Source of the DNA: Aporhodopirellula sallentina SM41
GTDB taxonomy: Bacteria > Planctomycetota > Planctomycetia > Pirellulales > Pirellulaceae
Direction of reading: 5' to 3'
Length of the DNA stretch: 64,000 bases
Assembly: GCF_000346505.1 (NCBI RefSeq)
Contig: NZ_ANOH01000274.1
Span: 19,088 to 83,087, forward strand
The notes beneath the pieces are model-generated. The model worked only from the letters and a program-made list of their open reading frames with translations. It did not search any database and was not told the DNA's origin. Of this stretch, positions 27,300 through 34,827 are shown one piece after another. The stretch's first letter is position 1; each line of letters begins with the position of its first letter. Position numbers and translations under genes: made by a program.

Positions 27300-27647
27300 T
27301 CGCCGCCGGCTTAACCTCAGACGAGTTCCACCCTGCGCTCTCGCCTGCCCGCGTAGCGCATTCACGGTGTAGCCAGCCCCCCGGGGCAGACAGTAGTGGA
27401 TCTTGTCAAAGATCCTGGCACGCGGATCTTTAACAAGACCCACTACTCGAAAACAGAGCTGACCCAAACGATGAGTGCCGGCCTGCTCAACGCCAACCAC
27501 GGACACGATTGCCCGCAGAACCGCTCTAACCAGCAGGAAAGCAAGCAACACGCAGGCACCTAGCCACCGGCCGAGGCCCCAGCACGACAAATCTCGCCCA
27601 ACGCAGGCGCAGCTCGCTCGCAATTCCCACAAACCAGTGCGTCAGTT
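27300..27647. other. Intergenic region with a long palindrome
   Basis: No gene is supported in these 348 bases. The only clear structure is the 54-base inverted repeat at 27393-27446. Confidence 0.55.
27393..27446. repeat. Long inverted repeat (23-base arms, 8-base loop)
   Basis: Arm 1 (27393-27415) and arm 2 (27424-27446) are complementary at 21 of 23 positions around the loop TGGCACGC. The ends are GTAGTGGATC and GACCCACTAC. The size and near-perfect pairing suggest a dispersed REP/MITE-like palindrome or a strong transcript-end hairpin after the FabZ-like gene. No second copy was noticed in the window. Confidence 0.75.
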
Positions 27648-28241
27648 GTGAGCTACGGTTGTGAAGACTCCCTCGCTGCCTTCAGCTTCGCGCCGCAAAT
27701 GCCTCGTCTCTGCACCCGCTCCGTTCACTCTCGCGCCTCGACGGACCCGCCGCGCCGGTCCTCCGCTGGACTCTCGAAGTGGATCAAGCTGCTGATCGTT
27801 GGCATTTGCGTGCTGCTCGCTGCTCCTCAGGTGATCGCTGCAACCGGCCGGAAACGAGTCCGTTCTCTGGCAAAAACGTTGCAAGACGACCTCGAACTCG
27901 CTCGTCGAACCGCGATGAATCGCCGAAAGCACGTATCCGTGTATTTCGATTGGAAGGGCCGGACCTACCACAGCCCGGACCTGCATGCCGGTGCCCACGA
28001 CTCGCCGCTCCCCGTAGATTGCGGCGAGCAAGAACGGGATCAACTAGCGAACCGCTTTGACGGCAACGTCCAAATCACCGGAAATTTTTGCGACCAAACT
28101 GGCATCTGCTTCAACCCAGATGGCTCGCTTCGCACGGAAGACACCCACGGCACGCCGACATCCGCAGTCGAGATCACGGTGCAATTAGATGGCTACCAAA
28201 CGAAACTCCTCATCCGGCCCGGAATGAGCCTTGTGGAGTAA
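27648..28241 (+). CDS. GspH/FimT-like pseudopilin-related protein
   Basis: A 197-residue protein with one hydrophobic segment (about residues 45-65, WIKLLIVGICVLLAAPQVIA). After it comes a stretch like GspH/FimT minor pseudopilins (SLAKTLQDDLELARRTAMNRR, then FDWKGR and ICFNPDGSLR). The canonical prepilin site with Glu at +5 is not visible, and a basic, Ser/Pro-rich 40-residue N-terminus precedes the membrane segment; the true start may be further in (Met codon at 27699). No other secretion genes are adjacent. The assignment is tentative. Confidence 0.5.
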   Translation: MSYGCEDSLAAFSFAPQMPRLCTRSVHSRASTDPPRRSSAGLSKWIKLLIVGICVLLAAPQVIAATGRKRVRSLAKTLQDDLELARRTAMNRRKHVSVYFDWKGRTYHSPDLHAGAHDSPLPVDCGEQERDQLANRFDGNVQITGNFCDQTGICFNPDGSLRTEDTHGTPTSAVEITVQLDGYQTKLLIRPGMSLVE

Positions 28242-28355
28242 AACGGCGCTGCCCCGCCGATCCAAAAACTTTTCAGAATTCTTCCCAATATCCGAACTGG
28301 ATTCGCGAAGTGAACATGTCAGCAAAATATCCCCGCTTGCATGGACCAGTTTCAA

Positions 28356-28691
28356 ATGAAGAGTTCCCTGAATTTCGGTGCCCCACTCTTTTTAGGTGCC
28401 GCACTCACTTTGGTTGCGATGACGATACTCGGCGCCGCAGCGCCTCAAGAAGCGAATGATGGTCACGATGCCCAAATCGTTCCCATCGCCGGAGGCATGG
28501 TGCTCATGTTGGCGGTGAACGACCGCGAAGAGGACCGCCTATACATTTACGAGATGGAGGGTGAGAAGACAGGCGATCAGATAAAACTGAAAGGCAGCAT
28601 CGATCTATCTGCGACTGGCAAGGAACTGCTCCCAAAAAATGCCTTGCTTTCTGATGAAGCCGCAAAGTCCGACGAGCCTGACGCGGGATAG
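28356..28691 (+). CDS. Small secreted or membrane-anchored protein of unknown function
   Basis: About 111 residues from the Met at 28356; a Met at 28341 is an alternative. The N-terminus is a hydrophobic signal-like stretch (FGAPLFLGAALTLVAMTILG) ending near an Ala-Ala-Ala site. The rest is acidic and contains MVLMLAVNDREEDRLYIYEM. I do not recognise the family. The neighbours are also small unknown genes in a sparse region. Confidence 0.55.
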   Translation: MKSSLNFGAPLFLGAALTLVAMTILGAAAPQEANDGHDAQIVPIAGGMVLMLAVNDREEDRLYIYEMEGEKTGDQIKLKGSIDLSATGKELLPKNALLSDEAAKSDEPDAG

Positions 28692-28745
28692 CTCAGGCGA
28701 CAATCGGGCCGTTCGCATATGAAAACGCAGAAAGGAAAGAAAGAG

Positions 28746-29135
28746 ATGCAGAAACAGAACCACGCTGACCAGCCGAAAGATTTAGACTCCGTTTCATCGC
28801 GTTGCTCTACGCTCCGTGTGTTGGCAGATAGGTTTCTTAATGCGGGCAACAAAACAGACCACTGGGATGCGGCTGTCGCGGTTGTCGCAGCTTGGCGTCA
28901 CGAAAACCCAGACGATGACGAGCAGATCATTTCGCAAGTATGGCTCGAATCCGTTGGGTTTACTAAGCGAAGTGGGCCAGGATGGAAGTCAACGCACTTC
29001 AAGCGTTCGATTGCCGGCGAACTATCGGTGTGCAGTCAATTCGGTAACGTATGGTGGAACCAGGAACATATACGGTTTTGCAGAACACGTGGCGAAGTTC
29101 GCCGCCTGGTTTCTGCGATGGGGCTGGATGCGTAG
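28746..29135 (+). CDS. Hypothetical protein, 129 residues
   Basis: The start at 28746 is preferred over 28719 because an AGGAAAG stretch precedes it at good spacing. The protein is soluble, with a Trp-rich middle (HWDAAVAVVAAWRHENPDDD, then GFTKRSGPGWKSTHFKRS) and a C-terminal WWNQEHIRFCRTRGEV. No known family is recognised. It lies in a low-density region with other small ORFs. Confidence 0.5.
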   Translation: MQKQNHADQPKDLDSVSSRCSTLRVLADRFLNAGNKTDHWDAAVAVVAAWRHENPDDDEQIISQVWLESVGFTKRSGPGWKSTHFKRSIAGELSVCSQFGNVWWNQEHIRFCRTRGEVRRLVSAMGLDA

Positions 29136-29274
29136 AACAACGAGCTATCCGACTGAAGAAGGGATGACGCACAAGTCGCAACTTTGACCTCGCCACGGTT
29201 CGGATTGACGCACTACAGCCATTCCGGTTACCGTCGCCAGACGCTACGTTCGACCTCCACGGAAGGAAATCGAA

Positions 29275-29433
29275 ATGACTGCGATTCTCGCATTGCTTTA
29301 TTTGCTTATCATTCCGCACGCCGATCTGCTTAACACGTCACATAACAGCCGTGACCGAGTTCGTGGCACCTTCTTCACCGGTACGCCGATCTACTACGAT
29401 ATCCCAACTCGCGTTATTCCATTTCAAAGATGA
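29275..29433 (+). CDS. Possible 52-residue protein with hydrophobic N-terminus
   Basis: GGAAGGAAAT at 29261-29270 gives a strong ribosome site before the ATG. The first 14 residues are hydrophobic (TAILALLYLLIIP), like a signal or membrane anchor, followed by a polar tail. There is no family evidence, so this could be chance. Confidence 0.35.
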   Translation: MTAILALLYLLIIPHADLLNTSHNSRDRVRGTFFTGTPIYYDIPTRVIPFQR

Positions 29434-29695
29434 CGGACCCTGACTGGCGGACAACCACACGGTGCACCGGAGCCGGCTGGTAGCGGGAGCGGCTAGTCGA
29501 GGATCAACAACGTTGGCCCTCTGACCTATTTCGATACACGCGAAGTCAGTAGTGCGAGTTGTCATCCAAATTGGATGGCCACTCACGTTCGCTAAGTGAC
29601 TAAGGATGATTTGCTCCGTGAGAGCAGGTGTAACTGATACTCGCCCACGGCAGATGAACGGCGATCACCAGCGAACCACGGCCGCACTCACCATC

Positions 29696-30793
29696 TCATC
29701 CGGCGAGTGCGATAACCGCAATGACCAGGGCCAACACGAGTAGCATGATCGCCACCTTCCAACCCTCTACCGCCTTGCGCGGGGTGCCTCCAATGCGAGC
29801 CTGAATCTGCTGCTCGAGCAACCGACGCCCTTGCTCGGTGACGTTTTCGGCACCGACGTCGTAGGGCTTCGGAGTTGCTCCTCGATAAACTTCTGCAGCC
29901 AACTGGCTAACGCCCGTTTCCTCCGGCGTCGTCCCCAAACCGTACTTCTCGCCGATCTCTAGCATAACGCCCTGGACCGCGCGGGCGCTGAAGGGCCGGT
30001 CTTCGGCACGCTTCGCGAGACAGGCATTGATGATCTCATCGAGCTCCGGCGGGGCGTCCCCGACGAGCGTCGTAATGCGAGGCGGAGGTGCGTGCAAATG
30101 CTGTTCGAACAACTGAGCGAAGTTCTCGCCCAAGAACACCTTCCGGCCGCTTAGCATCTCGAACATGCAGCAACCCAGCGCATAAAGATCGACTTTCCCA
30201 GAAATCGCAGTATCACCCACAATCTGCTCAGGCGCCATATAGGCATGCGTTCCGACAGTGAGACCCTGGTTCGTCAGATCCGCCGAGTGTTGGTCACGTG
30301 CGATGCCGAAGTCGCCAAGCTTGACCTGTGCGTCTCGGGTCAGGAAGAGGTTGCCGGGCTTCAAATCGCGGTGAATCACACCGTGATTATGGGCACACTG
30401 CAGGGCGGAACTGACCTGCCGACTGACGTCGACCACCACTGGCCAAACCAATCTACCGGTTGCCTCGATCAGGTCTTTAATGGTGCCTCCGTCGACACGC
30501 TCCATCACGTAGAACAGCTGCCCGTCCTCACTACCACCGCCGAAATAGCCGATGATGTTGGGGTGCTGCAATCGCTCGAGAATCAACATCTCGCGTCGAA
30601 AGCGTGCCTGAATCAGCTCATCACTGGAGACGGCGGGATGCAGCTTTTTGATGGCCAGGTCTTCGCCCACGAGCGCCTTTGCTGCAGGCGACACCTCGAT
30701 ATCGTCTCGTACACTTCCGTCGTAAATCGTACCGACCGTACCGACCCCAAGAACGGAGCCCAATTTAAAATCGGAAAGGTGCAGATGCGGCAT
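29696..30793 (-). CDS. Serine/threonine protein kinase with C-terminal membrane anchor
   Basis: A 365-residue Hanks-type kinase. Visible: Gly-rich loop LGVGTVGTIYDG, the Lys of LAIKKLH, the catalytic loop HRDLKPGNLF, DFG in LGDFGIARD, and MAPEQI. A short linker leads to a single C-terminal hydrophobic helix (VAIMLLVLALVIAVIALAG) that would anchor the kinase domain in the cytoplasm with almost no outer domain. The start is 19 bases after the rplU stop on the same strand, suggesting cotranscription with ribosomal protein L21. Confidence 0.93.
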   Translation of the reverse strand: MPHLHLSDFKLGSVLGVGTVGTIYDGSVRDDIEVSPAAKALVGEDLAIKKLHPAVSSDELIQARFRREMLILERLQHPNIIGYFGGGSEDGQLFYVMERVDGGTIKDLIEATGRLVWPVVVDVSRQVSSALQCAHNHGVIHRDLKPGNLFLTRDAQVKLGDFGIARDQHSADLTNQGLTVGTHAYMAPEQIVGDTAISGKVDLYALGCCMFEMLSGRKVFLGENFAQLFEQHLHAPPPRITTLVGDAPPELDEIINACLAKRAEDRPFSARAVQGVMLEIGEKYGLGTTPEETGVSQLAAEVYRGATPKPYDVGAENVTEQGRRLLEQQIQARIGGTPRKAVEGWKVAIMLLVLALVIAVIALAG

Positions 30794-30812
30794 CGACTAG
30801 GAAAGCAGGAAG

Positions 30813-31127
30813 CTAGACGCCTGCGATCTCTTCGATACGCACGCGCGTATTCGGTTGACGGTGGCCCGTGCGTTTCTTGCTGTGCTTACGGCGACGGAAC
30901 TTTTGCACGTAGATTTTCTTGTCCATCGACTTGCCGAGAACCGAAGCGTTTACGGTGACGCCTTCGAGCGTTGGGGTGCCCAATTTCAGGCCTTCATCAC
31001 CACCGACGGCCAAGACGGTGCCGAACTGCAGGTTTTCACCTTCAGCGGTATCGCGGAAATCGACGTCAATTTCCATCCCCGGCTCTACCCGGTACTGGCG
31101 TCCGCCGTCAACAAAAATGGCATACAT
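30813..31127 (-). CDS. rplU: Ribosomal protein L21
   Basis: A 104-residue 50S protein with MYAIFVDGGRQYRVEPG at the N-terminus and the conserved KFRRRKHSKKRTGHRQ segment near the end. In most bacteria rpmA (L27) follows directly; here the next gene on the strand is a Ser/Thr kinase, so rpmA must be elsewhere. Confidence 0.97.
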   Translation of the reverse strand: MYAIFVDGGRQYRVEPGMEIDVDFRDTAEGENLQFGTVLAVGGDEGLKLGTPTLEGVTVNASVLGKSMDKKIYVQKFRRRKHSKKRTGHRQPNTRVRIEEIAGV

Positions 31128-31425
31128 AGTGAAATATACGGTTCAGGGGGTGATAGATGATGGATTTCTTTGGAAAGTCGAGGCGAGATCTTAGCGACCT
31201 TAGGCGAAAAAAACTAGGCCTTTCTGAAAGTTCGCGACTTCTGCGACTGATCTGATCCACCAAATTGACCGGCATAATCAGACGGATGACGAATCCAGTG
31301 GTGGGAACGCCCAAAAATCGCCGATTCCTGGGCTAACACGATGCTGATGTACACGTTCGGCGTCGGGGGCACGGAACACAACGGGGCAACGTTTTTTCCG
31401 TCACACTTATCAATTGCTAGCAAAC

Positions 31426-32268
31426 ATGGACTTTCACCCTGATAGAGCGGCGTACTCTCCCCGTCAAGACAGCAAAATTCCAACACCAACCTCCTCCCCC
31501 CGACAGAGAACTCACGGCGATGACAGCCGGATTCCTGTCGCGGTCATTCACCCCGGCAGTATCGAACGGCTCGGAATCCATCACTCATGGTCCACCTCCA
31601 GCTTCGTTGATGTGCGGGTGGTTGCCGCTGACTACGACGAGGCTCGCGACGCGTTGGTCGAGAAGGGAGCCCGGGTAGCGATTCTCGGCCTGAGGCCGCT
31701 GGCGAGCAGTTCGGCTGCGGTCAACGTCTCAATCCTTCGAGATACCCTGCGGCGCCATACCGATATTCGGTGGATCATTCTCTCACCCCAACCCTGCCCG
31801 GAGTGCCAAACGGCCTCTAAGCAGGAAGGTGCATTCGGTTATTTCGATACCCCGCTGTCGATCGAGCAGCTCGAATCGGCAGTTGCCTGGGTCGACATCG
31901 GACGTCAGGTGGGATGGCATGACGCCCCCGTGGCGAGTTCGGTCGGGCTGCGAAACACCCATGCGACCGCTGCGGAAGACTCCCTCGCAGAAGACCAGTT
32001 GTGGAAAGTGGACGCGAGTCACGTTCGACCGCGGATCCATCGAAACACAGAATCGCCGTTTCAAGAAAGCTCATCCGGACTGAAAAAGCTGTCTGAGCGT
32101 GAACGCGAGGTTCTCGAAGGTCTCGCATCGGGCCGAACCAACCAACAGATCGCAGATGAGTTGTATCTGAGCGTCAAAACGATCGAAACCTATCGGAGCC
32201 GGCTGAAACAAAAGCTCGGTTTGAAAGATCGGGCAGAAATCGTCGCATTCTTTCATTCGCGGGTTTGA
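31426..32268 (+). CDS. LuxR-family regulator with a degenerate receiver domain
   Basis: About 280 residues from the ATG at 31426; a TTG at 31414 is in frame. The C-terminus is a clear LuxR/NarL helix-turn-helix (LSEREREVLEGLASGRTNQQ, then VKTIETYRSRLKQKLG). The N-terminal 130 residues look like a response-regulator receiver fold, but the phospho-acceptor Asp is replaced (VAILGLRPL, Gly at the Asp position) and the conserved Lys is absent (GYFDTPLS). It probably acts without phosphorylation, perhaps by ligand or partner binding. No histidine kinase is adjacent. Confidence 0.88.
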   Translation: MDFHPDRAAYSPRQDSKIPTPTSSPRQRTHGDDSRIPVAVIHPGSIERLGIHHSWSTSSFVDVRVVAADYDEARDALVEKGARVAILGLRPLASSSAAVNVSILRDTLRRHTDIRWIILSPQPCPECQTASKQEGAFGYFDTPLSIEQLESAVAWVDIGRQVGWHDAPVASSVGLRNTHATAAEDSLAEDQLWKVDASHVRPRIHRNTESPFQESSSGLKKLSEREREVLEGLASGRTNQQIADELYLSVKTIETYRSRLKQKLGLKDRAEIVAFFHSRV

Positions 32269-32570
32269 TCCGACCGGTGTGCCGTCAAACCTGCCGATCT
32301 GCATGTCAGGATGCCCGGACCAGGAATCCGGGCTTCCGCGACAGCGACCGCGGCCAGCGGACTCCTGATTCGCTGCCCCGGTCGCCGCTGTCCTGTTCGC
32401 CGCTGCCCTGTTCGCCGCTGCCCGGTTGGTGGTTGCCGAGTTTGCGGCAAGACGGTTTGTTGCTGCGCGATCGGTCCGCAGGGTGTCGGATTTTCAGGCT
32501 CGCTAGACGAGCGGCGGTCTCACCGGTGTCTGTATCGACTGACGCTTTCCAACCGCCTCGCGTTCGCCCG
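32269..32570. other. Intergenic region with 15-base tandem repeats
   Basis: An open frame runs through these 302 bases into the next gene, but its translation is low-complexity Arg/Ser/Pro/Cys and lies ahead of a clear signal peptide, so it is treated as non-coding. It holds the tandem repeat at 32383-32427. Confidence 0.55.
32383..32427 (+). repeat. Three 15-base tandem repeats
   Basis: The units are CGCCGCTGTCCTGTT, CGCCGCTGCCCTGTT and CGCCGCTGCCCGGTT, in direct succession. This is a minisatellite-like expansion upstream of a secreted-protein gene. Confidence 0.8.
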
Positions 32571-33101
32571 ATGGTGCGATGGTTTCTTTATTGCCTACTT
32601 TTCCTTTTCGCAACGACGGGCCTTTTTGCAACCACGGCGTCTGCACAGTTTCAAAGTCGACAGAACTTTGCCGTAACCGTGCCTACGAACCTGTCGATCA
32701 CGGCGCCCCCAAACGTCGGCATCATGCACAATCAATCTGACGCCAACCAAGCGTTCCCTGTGCAGAGATGGCGAGTCATCGGGAACAACGTTCGGGGCGT
32801 GACGGCAACCTTTTCGACCGATGGCCCTTTTGTGCACAACATCGACCCGAATTGGAAACGGGACGTCCAGTTGGGCCTGAGCATCGCGTCGAGTTCCGGC
32901 GTCGGACGTTGGATCTTGACTCAAGCGGTCGACACAACGGACTACGCCAACGGGGATTCCTATGCGACCGTCGGCGCGATGAGCAATGGCACCTCGACCG
33001 CGTCGTTCGATTTGCAGGTCAGTTTCGTAACCGACACGTACGGCAGCTTTCCGTCCGGTTTGTACGAAACGACCGTGACCGGAACGATAACGGCGAACTG
33101 A
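32571..33101 (+). CDS. Secreted protein of unknown function
   Basis: A 176-residue protein. The ATG at 32571 is chosen because it begins a classic signal peptide (MVRWFLYCLLFLFATTGLF, cleavage near ATTASA-QF). The mature part is rich in Thr/Ser/Asn and beta-strand-like, without Cys, and contains QSRQNFAVTVPTNLSITAPP, which resembles surface adhesin-like or spore-coat U-like repeats only vaguely. I do not recognise it. Confidence 0.7.
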   Translation: MVRWFLYCLLFLFATTGLFATTASAQFQSRQNFAVTVPTNLSITAPPNVGIMHNQSDANQAFPVQRWRVIGNNVRGVTATFSTDGPFVHNIDPNWKRDVQLGLSIASSSGVGRWILTQAVDTTDYANGDSYATVGAMSNGTSTASFDLQVSFVTDTYGSFPSGLYETTVTGTITAN

Positions 33102-33532
33102 ACCCCGAAGGGAAAAGCTTGCGTTAGCGCCGGATATCGAACAACTCTCGCCAGGAATCTGACTCTGCGCGCAAAAAGAAACCGGGATACCTTGCGGGAA
33201 GGTACCCCGGTTTGTGCTGTCGACCGTGACTTCTTTCGTTGGCGAAACAATCCAAACAATCCTGCGTTACTCCTAACGCACTTCCCGGGTGACCAATCCT
33301 TCGGTCACCGTGACATTCCGTGTCGTCTGCAGCTTTCGAACCCAATCGGTCATTCGCATCCGTGCGGTGGCTACGTCGATCCGTCGACGTTCCTATGGGT
33401 TCGACAGCGAAGACATTCTCGTGCCAAACACCCGCGAGGGATGTTTAACAACGATGGTCGATCACTGGGTGATTTAGTTTGGACTCTTTGGCGAACGATC
33501 TCTCCTTAGTTCGTCAAATTGTTGCGACGAGA
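33102..33532. other. Intergenic region between convergent genes
   Basis: These 431 bases lie between the stop of the secreted-protein gene and the stop of the amidotransferase-like gene. Apart from the hairpin at 33179-33213 I see no gene or repeat. Confidence 0.5.
33179..33213 (+). terminator. Hairpin after secreted-protein gene
   Basis: AAACCGGGATACC (33179-33191) pairs with GGTACCCCGGTTT (33201-33213) with one mismatch around a 9-base loop. The flanking A/T ends make it a plausible bidirectional terminator, although no long T-run follows. Confidence 0.55.
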
Positions 33533-34306
33533 TCAGGCAACCAGTTGCAAGTCGCCGGCGTCGGAAGCTCCTTCGAGTTGACCGCTTCGCTCGCGAACCG
33601 AGTCAACAAATTCTTCAAAGATACGAATATCCAGTGCCGAGGCGGCGTCGGATTCGGGGTGGAATTGGGTTCCGATGGCGAACCAGTCGATCATTTCGCT
33701 CTCGATCGCTTCGATGACTCCGTCGGGGCAACGAGCGGTGACACGGAAACCGGGTGCGACTTCATCGATCGCCATGTGGTGACGGCTGGTCACGCGAATT
33801 TCACCGTCGCCGTAGACGCGGCCGATCAGCGAATCACTGACGACGTCGAGGGTGTGACGGTGGTTGGTGTCTTGGACATCGTGATGCGGGACCGCCGAAG
33901 GGAGGTCTTCTTTGATGTGCAGGAACAGGTTTCCGCCCTGTTGGACGTTGAGCAGTTGCATTCCCGTTCCGATTCCGAAGACGGGCATGCGTCGTTCGGC
34001 GATTTCCGCCATCAGCATGCGATCGCTCTTCTCTCGTCCGGCATCGAGTGGCCGAACGCTCGGGTGCAGCATGAAACCATCGTTTCGTGGATCTAGATCG
34101 GCTCCGCCGATGAACATGAACCCCTCGACAGCGTCGAGAACCGTGTGAGCTGATTCTTCGTCGACCTGCGGTGGCACGAGCACGGGCACTCCACCGGCGT
34201 TGATGATCGAGCGGTAGTACCCCTCGGCAATGTACGCGAATGCGGGGGTGGTCCGGGCAGCGGCTCGGAAATCAGCATTGATTCCGATCAGGGGTTTGCG
34301 TGGCAT
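33533..34306 (-). CDS. Class I glutamine amidotransferase-like protein (peptidase C26 type) lacking the nucleophilic Cys
   Basis: A 257-residue homologue of gamma-glutamyl-gamma-aminobutyrate hydrolases (PuuD). The start at 34306 follows AAGAGGACC; a longer frame to 34390 is less likely. Family features are present: KPLIGINADFR at the N-terminus, GFMFIGGADLDP, and the His-Glu dyad in QFHPES. The nucleophile elbow, normally GxCxG, reads GIGTGMQLLN: codon 33968-33970 is GGA (Gly113), so the catalytic Cys is absent. The protein therefore cannot use the usual thiol mechanism and is either a binding or regulatory pseudoenzyme or uses different chemistry. Confidence 0.88.
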   Translation of the reverse strand: MPRKPLIGINADFRAAARTTPAFAYIAEGYYRSIINAGGVPVLVPPQVDEESAHTVLDAVEGFMFIGGADLDPRNDGFMLHPSVRPLDAGREKSDRMLMAEIAERRMPVFGIGTGMQLLNVQQGGNLFLHIKEDLPSAVPHHDVQDTNHRHTLDVVSDSLIGRVYGDGEIRVTSRHHMAIDEVAPGFRVTARCPDGVIEAIESEMIDWFAIGTQFHPESDAASALDIRIFEEFVDSVRERSGQLEGASDAGDLQLVA

Positions 34307-34827
34307 CTGAAGGTCCTCTTCGATTCGGCAAATACTGGGAAAAGCCCGCAGCGGTTTACTTTCTGTGAATCCGTCCCTCCGAAAGAACAACCGTGGTTGC
34401 TCTACTCCTTGGCCGAATTCACAAAATGGGATGAATCGAATCGTGATCTCTGTTGCAGAACCGAAACCGGGGTGATCATGTCGACCGTCGCGCCCGGCTT
34501 GGTGCCATTTAGAAATCTAACCACCAACGTTTGACCTTCTCAAACCGCGTCCCAAGGTGTACCCACATTAGGAATGATTCAAAACCGTCTGACGTCTTCG
34601 TGCTTCGTCTTAAAGCACGGTGATTCGATGCGAATCATCCTTTCGCGTTGGGTGTTGGGCGGCGCGGCGAAGGTGTCGCGTCCGACATGCGAGGAAAATT
34701 AGGAGTCTCGGGGCGTGATTTCCAGCGCAAACGACATATTGATAAAATAGGATTTCAGACCACTACAGGTAGTGCTAGCAAATGCATTTTTTGCTAGCAA
34801 AGACCGGTTTTGGTGGTGTTAAAACGC
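34307..34827. other. Long non-coding region upstream of the amidotransferase-like gene
   Basis: These 521 bases contain no supported gene. The 8-base palindrome TGCTAGCA occurs twice, at 34773-34780 and 34792-34799, 19 bases apart, followed each time by A-rich sequence. Confidence 0.5.

Noticed and set aside
26628..27632. Minus-strand open frame of 334 codons across the FabZ-like gene and the palindrome
   Set aside because: It covers a recognisable dehydratase and non-coding sequence; translation is Arg/Gly/Val-rich without motifs.
32265..32570. N-terminal extension of the secreted protein
   Set aside because: It overlaps the LuxR-type stop, is low complexity and contains the tandem repeats; the signal peptide starting at 32571 is much more convincing.
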